Assembly: GCF_004126535.1 (NCBI RefSeq)
Contig: NZ_PPCV01000007.1
Coordinates: 124,001-188,000 of the forward strand
Reading direction: 5' to 3'
DNA length: 64,000 nt
From: Propioniciclava flava
Lineage (GTDB): Bacteria; Actinomycetota; Actinomycetes; Propionibacteriales; Propionibacteriaceae
Within the stretch, counting starts at the first letter, position 1. The number at the start of each line of letters is the position of its first letter. Of the stretch, positions 19,122-26,783 are shown piece after piece. Position numbers and translations under genes: made by a program. Under the pieces are notes generated by a model. It was not told the DNA's origin, did no database searches, and was given only the letters and a program-made list of their open reading frames with translations.

Positions 19122-21458
19122 ATGCAAGGCACATGTGCGCGCTCACAGCGCTGGGTAGCGCGCGCGGCGGCGATGACGGCCGCCCTCGTCGCGTTCTCGA
19201 CCCTGAGTGCAAGTGTGGCGATGGGCGTCACCCCTCATAGCGCCGAGGCCTCTCCTGCGGCCGCCTCTGCCGCCCCCACGTCCGCCAGCGCTGAGCCCAC
19301 CACAGTGGGATCTACGAGCCCGAGCCCCGCACCCAACTCTCAGGTTCCGGGGTCTCCGTCGGCGACCCCCTCGACGTCTGCGACACCGACGGCGGGAGAA
19401 ACGCCGACGCTAGGCTCGCCCACCCCTGTGCCGACCGACACGCTTCCGGCCTCGGCCGCCCCTCAGCCCGAAGGGCGACCGCTGCCGCGCGCCGCCGCCG
19501 CGCCCCTGCGCTGCGATGCCGGCCAGTTCTATGCGCAGTCAGACTCGGGCAGGGTGTACACGTTGTCGAGCAGCGGCTCCACCATCAACGCGACGGCCAC
19601 CCTGGCGTTCGACTTCGCGCAGGGAAATGGCGATTCCTCGTCGTCCTTCAACGGGCTGGCCATCGGGGCGGGAGGCCAAGTCGCCTACGCCTATGGCCGG
19701 AGGAGTTCGAAGCTCTACCGGTGGGACGCCGCCACCGGCAGTGTGACGGCGTGGGGGTTGACGCTGCCCCGACTCCCCGGCAACGTGGAGTTCCCGATCA
19801 GTTCACTGATCGCTGGGGGAATGAACCCGTCGATCACCAACAGCCCTTACTACTTTGGGGGCTGGCGTAAGGTTGGTTCGCAGTATCGATTTGAACTGTT
19901 CTCCGTTGTCGGGACAGGGTCCGTCACCTATCTGGGCTGGGTGCAGGGGCCCACATCGAACAGCGATCGGGGCAATGGCGACCTCGCCTTCAATTCCGAT
20001 GGTGATCTCTTTTTGCTGTGGAGCGACGGCGCCGGGTCGATGCAGATCGTCTCGGTAAGCTCGGGGACGCTCAATGCGGCCGGCGGAGGCCAGATCGGCG
20101 GTGCCCCGACGAGCCGGATCGTCTCGGTCCCGAGCGGGCAGTACAGCGGCGTGGCGTTCGGCGTGGATGGTGCGGCCTACCTCGGCAAGACCGTCGAGAA
20201 TTGGCAGGGGCGCTTCGAGGCCGTCGTGACGACGGTCGACCCCAATACCGGGGCCGTTCTGGGGGCTGCCACCACGCTTCAAGGTGGCGACTTCGGCACG
20301 GCCTCACTGGGGGGTACGGGGCGGCTGGCCGACCTCGCCTCCTGCGCCGACCCCTCCTCGTTGGAGTTGCGCAAGTCGATCCAGGGGCGAGCCTCCGCTC
20401 AGGATCAGTTCACGCTCCTGATCCAGCAAGACAACACCAGCGTCGCCTCGGTCACCACGCAGGGCACCCAGACGACGGCGTCCGCGGGCCCGGTTGTTGC
20501 TCAGCGAGGCAAGCAATACCAGTTGTCCGAGGCGATGGCGTCCGGATCGGCCAATCCCCTCAGCGCCTATTCCACCTCATTCTCCTGCGTGGATACCGCG
20601 AACAACAATGCAGCGGTGACGGTCAGCGGTTCGGGGGCCTCCTATAGCCTGACCGTCCCCACGGCGCGCCGCACACACATTGTGTGTACCTTCGTGAACT
20701 CAGCAGGAATGGTGACGTGGGCGAAAACCGACGCGACGAATGGGCAGCCGCTCGGCGCAACGACGTGGCGGCTCAATGGGCCGCAAAACACGGTCATTCC
20801 CGTCACGGACAATGTGGGTCAAGCGGGCTATTCCGGCGTCGACCAGGATCCGCTCCCCGGACGCTTCCGCGTGCCCGTCGGCCTGGGTGACTACTCCCTC
20901 GTTGAGGTCTCCGCACCTGCGGGCTACGTGGTCGATACGACGCCACGGCCCTTCACCGTCACGGCGGCGAACCGGACCGTGGATTTGGGCACCATCAGCA
21001 ACAAGCGGGTGCCCGGGACGGTGACGTGGTCCAAGGTGGGCCCGACCAGCGGGCTCCTGGCGGGTTCGCGCTGGCGTCTGACGCCGACCAACCCGTCCGG
21101 TGCCGCGATCGACATCAGCGATAACACCGGACAGGCCGGTTATACGGGGCGGGATACCGACCCGGTCGCAGGCCAGTTCGCGGTCACAGGGCTCTCTTGG
21201 GGAGACTACTCCTTGGTGGAGGTCGCCGCCCCCGTGGGTTACGTTGTCAATGGCACGCCGAAGTCGATCACGATCTCAGCGGATCAGACCACGGTTGGCG
21301 TCGGCGTCATTGTGAACCAGCCCAGCCCGGGCGTAAAGCTTCCGCTCACCGGCGGTGAGGGTGCTTTAAGATACTGGATCGCCGGAATGTTGCTGTTCGT
21401 CGTCGCCGTGGGCGCCGCCGTCCTGCATCGCTCACATCGTCACCCCCACCGCCGATGA
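19122..21458 (+). CDS. LPXTG-anchored surface protein with SpaA-like domains (possible pilus tip/adhesin)
   Basis: A 778-residue wall-anchored protein that opens the pilus locus. Seen: a signal peptide (residues about 1-38), a Ser/Pro/Thr-rich stalk (about 38-125), a globular region (about 130-410) of repeated short motifs such as VYTLSSSGSTINATATL and KLYRWDAATGSVTAWG that look like a beta-propeller-type fold, a beta domain (about 410-530), two SpaA/Cna-B-like domains (about 529-735) each with a lysine strand (VTWAKTD, VTWSKVG) and an isopeptide glutamate (YSLVEVSAPAGY, YSLVEVAAPVGY), and the sorting signal LPLTG (740-744) with a membrane helix and a basic tail. A large non-repeating head before SpaA repeats fits a tip protein; this is inference. 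Confidence 0.82.
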   Translation: MQGTCARSQRWVARAAAMTAALVAFSTLSASVAMGVTPHSAEASPAAASAAPTSASAEPTTVGSTSPSPAPNSQVPGSPSATPSTSATPTAGETPTLGSPTPVPTDTLPASAAPQPEGRPLPRAAAAPLRCDAGQFYAQSDSGRVYTLSSSGSTINATATLAFDFAQGNGDSSSSFNGLAIGAGGQVAYAYGRRSSKLYRWDAATGSVTAWGLTLPRLPGNVEFPISSLIAGGMNPSITNSPYYFGGWRKVGSQYRFELFSVVGTGSVTYLGWVQGPTSNSDRGNGDLAFNSDGDLFLLWSDGAGSMQIVSVSSGTLNAAGGGQIGGAPTSRIVSVPSGQYSGVAFGVDGAAYLGKTVENWQGRFEAVVTTVDPNTGAVLGAATTLQGGDFGTASLGGTGRLADLASCADPSSLELRKSIQGRASAQDQFTLLIQQDNTSVASVTTQGTQTTASAGPVVAQRGKQYQLSEAMASGSANPLSAYSTSFSCVDTANNNAAVTVSGSGASYSLTVPTARRTHIVCTFVNSAGMVTWAKTDATNGQPLGATTWRLNGPQNTVIPVTDNVGQAGYSGVDQDPLPGRFRVPVGLGDYSLVEVSAPAGYVVDTTPRPFTVTAANRTVDLGTISNKRVPGTVTWSKVGPTSGLLAGSRWRLTPTNPSGAAIDISDNTGQAGYTGRDTDPVAGQFAVTGLSWGDYSLVEVAAPVGYVVNGTPKSITISADQTTVGVGVIVNQPSPGVKLPLTGGEGALRYWIAGMLLFVVAVGAAVLHRSHRHPHRR

Positions 21459-21522
21459 GGCGGGGCGAAACGTCAGTGGCACGCCGAAGTGGTGCGTCGC
21501 GTAGGAAAGGAAAGAACCGAGC

Positions 21523-23016
21523 ATGAACTCGACAAGCCGAGGGTGGGCCGCGCGGCTCGCCGCGACGCTGGGGGTCGTCGCACTCAGCGCACTCACCCTC
21601 GTCCCGACAGCTCAGGCTGCAGATCCCACGGGGAACATCGACTTTGGTCGCACTGGCAGCATCATCATCCACAAGAGCGAGCAGGGTGGCACGGGCACGG
21701 GCACGCCGAACGGTAGCCAGGCCCCCACGGCCAATGCCGTTCCGGGCGTGGTTTTCACCGCCTACCCGATCACGTCGCTTGACCTGAGCGTCGCCGCGAG
21801 CTGGAACACCTTGGCGAGCCTCACGGTTCCCTCCACCGCGTGTGATGTTCCTTCGCTGGCCGGACAGACGTTGGGCACCGGCATCGCGAGTGCTCCCACC
21901 GACGCGAACGGCCTGACCACGCTGTCGGGTCGCCAGGTGGCTGCCTACCTGGTCTGCGAGACGTCCGCCCCCTCCACCGTCGTGGACAAGGCGCTCCCCT
22001 TCGTGGTGACGATCCCGTACCCGTACCAGAACGACTGGCTGTACAACGTCAACGTCTACCCCAAGAACGGCTTGGCGACGGTCACGAAGTCGATCACGGC
22101 GCAGACGGGCCTGGGGCTTGGCTCGACGGTCACCTTCCCGGTGACCAGCGACATCGCCAAGATCGATCCGTCCAACAACTTCGCCTACTACCGCGTGACT
22201 GACCCGATGGCCACCGAGCTCACCAGCCCGGCCGTCGCGAGCGTCGCGTTGAACGATGGCGGCACGATCACGACGGTCCCGTCGACCTACTACACCGTCT
22301 CGGTGAACGGTCAGACGGCCAAGGTCGAGTTCACGTCCACCGGCTTGGCGTGGCTGAAGACGCAGGGCGGCAAGAAGATCGTCACGACCTTCACCGGTGT
22401 CGTCTCGACGCTCCCGGCGAACGGCACGATCAGCAACACCGCGACCTTGTACGCCAACACGCGCGCCGCGGAGACGCCGGGCACGACCTCGGATGCGGTC
22501 ACCACGCACTGGGGCGACCTGGCTATCACGAAGCATGACGCGCAAGCCCGTCCGCTCCAGGGGGCGACCTTCGAGGTGTACCCGGCTGCTCAGCCCTACG
22601 CCGCGACGTGCTCGGCGACCGTGGCCACGGGGGCGACCCCGATCAGCGTGTCCGGTGCGACCACGTTCACCTCTGCCGCGAGCGGCAACGTGACGATTCC
22701 CGGTCTGTTCGTGTCGGACTCGGTGAACGCGCCCATCAACTCCGCCTACCGCTGCTACGTCATCAAGGAGGTCGCGGCCCCCGCTGGCTACGTTCTCCCC
22801 GCCGACGCCGCGGCGTTCACTGCGGTCCGCGTGACGGCGGGCCAGAGCACCGCCGCCGACGTGACCGTGACGAACACGCAGCAGGGCGTCCCGCAGCTCC
22901 CGTTCACGGGTGCGGGCAGCCAGGTGCTGATGATCTCGGTCGGTGGCGGTCTGCTGCTGCTGGCTGGCGTCGGGGCGATCTTGGTGCGTCGTCGTCACCG
23001 CGGCACGGCCGAGTGA
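21523..23016 (+). CDS. Major pilin, SpaH/EbpB family, LPFTG-anchored
   Basis: The 497-residue shaft subunit of a sortase-assembled pilus. Seen: a signal peptide ending TAQA (residues about 1-32), the pilin motif VYPKN with the polymerising lysine at residue 181, Cna-B/SpaA-like domains (one with TKHDAQARPLQGATFEVY), the E-box YVIKEVAAPAGY with glutamate 416, and the sorting signal LPFTG (459-463), helix and RRRHR tail. Class C sortases join the LPFTG threonine of one subunit to the YPKN lysine of the next. AAAGGAAAG lies upstream as ribosome binding site. A hairpin after the stop separates it from the sortase gene, which should keep pilin message in excess. Confidence 0.93.
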   Translation: MNSTSRGWAARLAATLGVVALSALTLVPTAQAADPTGNIDFGRTGSIIIHKSEQGGTGTGTPNGSQAPTANAVPGVVFTAYPITSLDLSVAASWNTLASLTVPSTACDVPSLAGQTLGTGIASAPTDANGLTTLSGRQVAAYLVCETSAPSTVVDKALPFVVTIPYPYQNDWLYNVNVYPKNGLATVTKSITAQTGLGLGSTVTFPVTSDIAKIDPSNNFAYYRVTDPMATELTSPAVASVALNDGGTITTVPSTYYTVSVNGQTAKVEFTSTGLAWLKTQGGKKIVTTFTGVVSTLPANGTISNTATLYANTRAAETPGTTSDAVTTHWGDLAITKHDAQARPLQGATFEVYPAAQPYAATCSATVATGATPISVSGATTFTSAASGNVTIPGLFVSDSVNAPINSAYRCYVIKEVAAPAGYVLPADAAAFTAVRVTAGQSTAADVTVTNTQQGVPQLPFTGAGSQVLMISVGGGLLLLAGVGAILVRRRHRGTAE

Positions 23017-23030
23017 CTGATCCGCGTTAC

Positions 23031-23066
23031 GCAGGGCGGCGAGAGGTGAGTCTCTCGCCGCCCTGC
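23031..23066 (+). terminator. Intra-operon hairpin between pilin and sortase genes
   Basis: A perfect 15-bp stem (23031-23045 with 23052-23066) with a six-base loop and no T-run after it. It sits 15 bases past the pilin stop and 27 bases before the sortase ATG, the place for partial termination or 3'-end protection. Confidence 0.7.
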
Positions 23067-23092
23067 GGCATCTTCGGGGGCAGCGAAGCAGC

Positions 23093-24016
23093 ATGGTGAC
23101 GTCTCCTTCGGCGAGCACCCGCGTCGATCGAGGACGGCTGCACCGGTGGCTGTTGCCCCTCATCGTGGGCGTAGCCGCCTGGCTCGGCATGCTCCTCGTG
23201 CTCTACCCGAGCATCGCCGCCTGGTTCTCCGCCTATAACCAGTCCTTGGTGATCGGGTCGTACATGCAGCACTCCGAGGTCGGTCTGGAGCCGAGCGCAG
23301 CCGAACAGATCCGGCTCGCTCGTGCCTACAACGCGGAATTGAGTTCAGGGGCCCTCCTGGCGCCGAACGAGCGCCTCCCTCAAGGGGAGGGGACGTCGTC
23401 TGCCAACTCGGGGCCCCGCTACGAGGAACTGCTGCGTGCTGACCCGTCCGGGGTGATGGGGCGGCTGCGTGTTCCCACGGCGGACGTCGACCTGCCCATC
23501 TACCACGGCACGTCCGACGCGGTGCTGCTGGAAGGCGTCGGTCACCTCGAAGGCACGTCCCTGCCCGTGGGTGGCGAGGACACGCACAGCGTCCTGACGG
23601 CGCATCGTGGGCTCGCCTCAGCGAAGATGTTCACCGATCTGAACCTTGTCAGCATCGGGGACACGTTCACCATCACCGTCTTCGACCAGGTGCTCACCTA
23701 TCAGGTGTTCGACATCAAAGTGGTGGACCCTTCCGAGACCGAAACCCTGCGCCAGGTGCCCGGGCGTGATCTGGTGACCCTCGTCACGTGCACTCCGCTG
23801 GGGACCAACTCCCAGCGCATCTTGGTCACCGGGACGCGAGTCGAGCCCACTCCCACCGCCGACGAGGTGGCGGGGTCGACGGCACCGGCGCCGTGGACGT
23901 TCCCTTGGTGGGCGGTGATCCTGGCCGGTGGTACCGCCGGCGTCGGGGTCTACCTGTGGCGCGCCACGCGCCCCCGGCCGCGCCGCGAGGCCGCCCCGGA
24001 GCCAGCCGACGCCTGA
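23093..24016 (+). CDS. Class C (pilus) sortase
   Basis: The transpeptidase that polymerises the pilins encoded just upstream. Seen: 307 residues, an N-terminal membrane helix (LLPLIVGVAAWLGMLLVLYP, about 15-35), a lid-like segment LRADPSGVMGRLRVP, catalytic His171 (LTAHRG), catalytic Cys233 in TLVTC, Arg242 in NSQRILV, and a C-terminal second helix (FPWWAVILAGGTAGVGVYLW) with a basic tail, the full class C architecture. It lacks a strong ribosome binding site, so it is probably expressed below the pilin level. The locus has only this one pilus sortase, so it should handle both LPXTG substrates. An ISL3 element lies 82 bases downstream. Confidence 0.93.
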   Translation: MVTSPSASTRVDRGRLHRWLLPLIVGVAAWLGMLLVLYPSIAAWFSAYNQSLVIGSYMQHSEVGLEPSAAEQIRLARAYNAELSSGALLAPNERLPQGEGTSSANSGPRYEELLRADPSGVMGRLRVPTADVDLPIYHGTSDAVLLEGVGHLEGTSLPVGGEDTHSVLTAHRGLASAKMFTDLNLVSIGDTFTITVFDQVLTYQVFDIKVVDPSETETLRQVPGRDLVTLVTCTPLGTNSQRILVTGTRVEPTPTADEVAGSTAPAPWTFPWWAVILAGGTAGVGVYLWRATRPRPRREAAPEPADA

Positions 24017-24090
24017 CCTCCCGCGCACGGCAGGCCCGCTCGCGTCGGCTCCTGGGACCGCTGGCGGTTAGGGGCCCTCGACGGTGACGT

Positions 24091-24098
24091 CGTTAAAG
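24091..24098 (+). repeat. Target-site duplication, left copy
   Basis: CGTTAAAG directly abuts the left inverted repeat of the ISL3 element and is repeated exactly at 25545-25552. Eight bases is the usual duplication length of this family. Confidence 0.95.
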
Positions 24099-25544
24099 GG
24101 CTCTTCACGAAAGAGAGTGGATGAGGGGTCGGAATCCGCCTGCTTCGAGGAGTGATCTGAGCCGGTAGTTGACGAGGTTGCGGAAGCCGAGCGCGATGCC
24201 GCGGAGGTGTTCGAGCCGGCCGTTGATGGCTTCGGTGGGTCCGTTGCTGGAGCCGGGGTGGTCGAACCACGCCAGGATGTCGTCGCGTCGCTTTTCGAGT
24301 GTCCTGCCGAGTTGGGCGAGCTCTTCCAGCCCGGCCGGGACAGCGGTCTTGATCCGGTCGATCACCGAGGTGAGCAGCTTCTTCCCGACGTCGGCGTCGG
24401 GGTGTCGGTAGGCGTCGATGATGTCTTGGTAGGTCAGCCAGGTGACCTCGAGGGGGACTGCTTCATCGATGGCCCACAGTGCTGACAGGCGGGCCTTCTG
24501 CTTGTCGGTGAGTAGCGCCCGGCCGGTGCGCAGGGTACGTCGGGCCTTGTAGAGCGGATCATCGGCTCGGCCGCGGCCGCCGGTGAGTTCACGTTGGACG
24601 CGTTGTCGGGTGGCGTTCAGCTTGTCGCCGGCCAGCGCGACCACGTGGAAGGGGTCCATCACGGCGGTGGCGTCGGGGACGGCTTCGGCGGCGGCGGTCT
24701 TGAAGCCGGTGAAGCCGTCCATCGCCACGATGGCGACCCGGGCCCGGAACTGGTCGGTCTGAGCCTCCAGCCAGGTCTTGAACGCCTTCTTCGAGCGACC
24801 CTCGACCAGGTCCAGCAGCCGGGCGGGGCCGGTGTCGTCCCGGATCGGGGTGAGGGCGATGATCACGGTCACGTACTTGTCGCCCTTGCGGGTGTGTCGC
24901 CAAGCGTGCTCGTCGACGCCGACGACCTCGACGCCGTCGAGCCGTCCCGGGTGGTCGATGAGGAGCTGGGTCCCGACGTCGGTCACGGCCATGTGGGCGG
25001 TGTCCCAGCTGATGCCCAGCACGGCGGCGACACCGCTGATCGGGGTGTGATCGAGCACGACTTGGCACAGGGCCCACCAGTCCGCGGCCCTGGTCAGCTT
25101 CGACCGCGGTCGGGCCACCGTCTTCAGCGAATGCCGCCACACCCGCCCACACCCATCGCAGCGGAACCGGGGCACCCGGACCGACAGCCACGTCGGCCGT
25201 CGGCCCACGGGCAGGTGGGTGAACCGGCGTAGCACCTGGTCGTGCACCCGGCCCCCAGCGCCGCAGCGGGGACATCGGTCATCGACGGTGAGGAGCGAGC
25301 AGAACAGGATTGCCTTGTCCGGCCAGATCTGCTGGGCGTCGACCCGCAGCCCGAGGGTGTCAACCCGAGCGAAGGTGGTCAGATCCGGGCTGGTGACCGG
25401 CGGGCAGGCGGGCGTCGTTGAGGTAGCGTCAGACATGGGCCTTGTTGTTGCTGGATGGGATTCGACACCCACATCCTCGCGGCGACAAGGCTCCTCAACG
25501 CTCAGCCCGCGCCGTCACCCACCCACCCTCGATTGGGAAGAGCC
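24099..25544 (-). mobile_element. Complete ISL3-family insertion sequence
   Basis: A 1,446-bp element carrying one transposase gene on the minus strand. Its ends are imperfect inverted repeats starting GGCTCTTC (left from 24099; right, reverse complement from 25544), the ends of IS31831/IS1207-type ISL3 elements. Exact 8-bp direct repeats flank it. Intact ends, duplication and reading frame indicate a recent insertion. A fragment of a related element lies at 61681. Confidence 0.95.
24105..25436 (-). CDS. ISL3 family transposase
   Basis: A DDE transposase of 443 residues (an ATG at 25472 would give 455). Seen: an N-terminal zinc-binding region (CPRCGAGGRVHDQVLRRF, then FRCDGCGRVWRHS, about residues 55-105), a helix-turn-helix-like stretch (ISGVAAVLGISWDTAH), the first acidic catalytic segment GVEVVGVDEHAWRH, the second VAIVAMDGFTGFK followed by AVMDPFHVVALAGDKLNATR, and the glutamate-containing SSNGPTEAINGRLEHLRG, ending in GFRNLVNYRLRSLLEAGGF. 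These are the signature blocks of ISL3. The frame is uninterrupted and the gene fills the element from end to end. Confidence 0.95.
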   Translation of the reverse strand: MSDATSTTPACPPVTSPDLTTFARVDTLGLRVDAQQIWPDKAILFCSLLTVDDRCPRCGAGGRVHDQVLRRFTHLPVGRRPTWLSVRVPRFRCDGCGRVWRHSLKTVARPRSKLTRAADWWALCQVVLDHTPISGVAAVLGISWDTAHMAVTDVGTQLLIDHPGRLDGVEVVGVDEHAWRHTRKGDKYVTVIIALTPIRDDTGPARLLDLVEGRSKKAFKTWLEAQTDQFRARVAIVAMDGFTGFKTAAAEAVPDATAVMDPFHVVALAGDKLNATRQRVQRELTGGRGRADDPLYKARRTLRTGRALLTDKQKARLSALWAIDEAVPLEVTWLTYQDIIDAYRHPDADVGKKLLTSVIDRIKTAVPAGLEELAQLGRTLEKRRDDILAWFDHPGSSNGPTEAINGRLEHLRGIALGFRNLVNYRLRSLLEAGGFRPLIHSLS

Positions 25545-25695
25545 CGTTAAAGGGCATGAGGGGCGCGATCGCGGGAAACACCCACGTGAGCAGCGCCCAC
25601 ACGACGCCGAGGAACAGGATCACCGCGAGGAGGACCTTCACGGCCACGGGGCCGGGCAGGAGACGCCACAGCGCGCCATAGAACGAGAGCCTCAT
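25495..25695 (-). CDS. Small membrane protein of the class E sortase operon, C-terminus replaced by IS sequence
   Basis: A small protein of now 66 residues with one membrane helix (VKVLLAVILFLGVVWALLTWVFP, about 19-41). Its ATG overlaps the stop of the class E sortase gene (25692-25695). The ISL3 element inserted in codons for MPFN: the present frame runs into the element and ends at 25495 with GLFPIEGGWVTARAER. Removing the element and one duplication copy restores ATG CCC TTT AAC GAC and reads on as MPFNDVTVEGP with a TAA at 24068-24070, only seven residues past the insertion. The helix is therefore intact and the protein may still work. Function unknown. Confidence 0.8.
   Translation of the reverse strand: MRLSFYGALWRLLPGPVAVKVLLAVILFLGVVWALLTWVFPAIAPLMPFNGLFPIEGGWVTARAER
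25545..25552 (+). repeat. Target-site duplication, right copy
   Basis: CGTTAAAG, identical to the left copy and directly next to the right inverted repeat of the ISL3 element. Confidence 0.95.
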
Positions 25696-26411
25696 GGATT
25701 GCTCACCGCCAGCACCTCCGGGGGTAGGCCGCCCGCACGGGGCAGCGTCTGATCCAGCACGGCGTGCTGGACGTAACGTTCACGCGAACTGAACTCGGGG
25801 TGGCAACTGGTCATCGTGAGCATGGCCTGGGTGGGTTTCGCGCCAGGCTGATTGGGTACCGGCAAGACGACGCGGACATCGGTCGGCAAGACGATCTCGG
25901 ACGAGACGATCGTGTAGACGTAGTACGTGTCGACGGTCTCGATGATGACCTTGTCGCCCGGGACCAGTTCGGCGATCCGGTTGAACGGCTTGCCGTAGGT
26001 CACGCGGTGACCGGCCAAGGAGAAGTTCCCGACCTGGCCTGGCATCACCGACTGTTCGTAGTGCCCGACGCCTCGTTTGAGGATGTCCCGGGTGGTGCCC
26101 TCGTAGATCGGGCGGGCGTAGTCCTCGCCGAAGCGGGGAATCCGCACGATCGCGAAGGCGTCCCCCAACTCGACGGCATTGGGTTGAACCCATCCGTTGC
26201 CGGAGGTCTCCATGGTCGAGATCACCTGGGCGGAGTCTTGATCGGCCACGACGTCCGTCCACCACAACTGCCAGGCGGCGAACAGGAGGCAGAAAGCCCC
26301 CAGGGTGACCAGCGCCTCACCCAGCAGACCCACAAGCTCGCGGAAGAAGTGCCGCACTCGCCCGGGACGGGCAGGAACGGCACGCGCAGGCCTGCGGGCG
26401 GAGGACCTCAC
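25692..26411 (-). CDS. Class E sortase
   Basis: A 239-residue housekeeping-type sortase of high-GC actinobacteria, expected to anchor LAXTG-type proteins. Seen: a basic N-terminus, one membrane helix (LLGEALVTLGAFCLLFAAWQLWW, about 29-51), the substrate-cleft strand FAIVRIPRFGEDYARPI, catalytic His in SLAGHRVTYG, catalytic Cys in TMTSCHPEF and Arg in SSRERYV. The GTG start has TATGCT six bases upstream. The downstream small membrane gene overlaps by four bases. It faces away from the pilus locus; pilin assembly is the job of the class C enzyme, whereas this one probably attaches finished fibres or other surface proteins (inference). Confidence 0.92.
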   Translation of the reverse strand: MRSSARRPARAVPARPGRVRHFFRELVGLLGEALVTLGAFCLLFAAWQLWWTDVVADQDSAQVISTMETSGNGWVQPNAVELGDAFAIVRIPRFGEDYARPIYEGTTRDILKRGVGHYEQSVMPGQVGNFSLAGHRVTYGKPFNRIAELVPGDKVIIETVDTYYVYTIVSSEIVLPTDVRVVLPVPNQPGAKPTQAMLTMTSCHPEFSSRERYVQHAVLDQTLPRAGGLPPEVLAVSNP

Positions 26412-26417
26412 GCGGAA

Positions 26418-26423
26418 AGCATA
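26418..26423 (-). promoter_or_regulatory. -10 element for leaderless class E sortase operon
   Basis: TATGCT on the minus strand, six bases before the GTG at 26411. Confidence 0.45.
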
Positions 26424-26515
26424 CCGGGAGGCGGCAACACACCCCGGGCGCGCCGCGCTCAGTTCGCGGACGCCGACCCTTCAACGCTATGATGTGGGGG
26501 TTGCCTCGGCAGCGC

Positions 26516-26586
26516 GCGGGCGTAGCTCAATGGTAGAGCGCCAGCTTCCCAAGCTGGACACGCGGGTTCGATTCCCGTCGCCCGCT
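26516..26586 (+). tRNA. tRNA-Gly (anticodon CCC)
   Basis: A 71-nt cloverleaf: acceptor arms GCGGGCG (26516-26522) and CGCCCGC (26579-26585) with discriminator T26586, a D arm GCTC/GAGC, an anticodon stem CCAGC/GCTGG around the loop TTCCCAA, giving anticodon CCC (reads GGG), and a T loop TTCGATT. CCA is not encoded. A TATGAT at 26488-26493 is a likely -10 element. Confidence 0.95.
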
Positions 26587-26712
26587 CCGTTCCTCCTTAC
26601 CTTCCTTGATCGCATCGGCGCAGCGTCATGCCGCGTGCCACTGGCACGTCCCCAGCCACCGTGACGCCCTCCGCTGGCCGTGTGGCAGAGGCACTGACGC
26701 GTCCCCGACAAG

Positions 26713-26754
26713 CACGCGCCCCGCGCCTGTTGAGAGTGAGGCACGGGGTGCGTG
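26713..26754 (-). terminator. Hairpin downstream of leuS
   Basis: Arms CACGC-CCCCG-GCC (from 26713) and GGC-CGGGG-GCGTG (to 26754) pair with two mismatched or wobble positions around a 12-base loop. It lies about 30 bases past the leuS stop in the leuS direction. No U-run is visible. Confidence 0.5.
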
Positions 26755-26783
26755 GGGAAGAGTTCGGCCGATAGCCGGCGGCT

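Noticed and set aside
21346-23190. 614-residue minus-strand frame opposite the pilin gene
   Set aside because: It is arginine-rich low-complexity sequence, an antisense shadow of a GC-rich coding frame. The plus strand carries signal peptide, YPKN, E-box and LPFTG.
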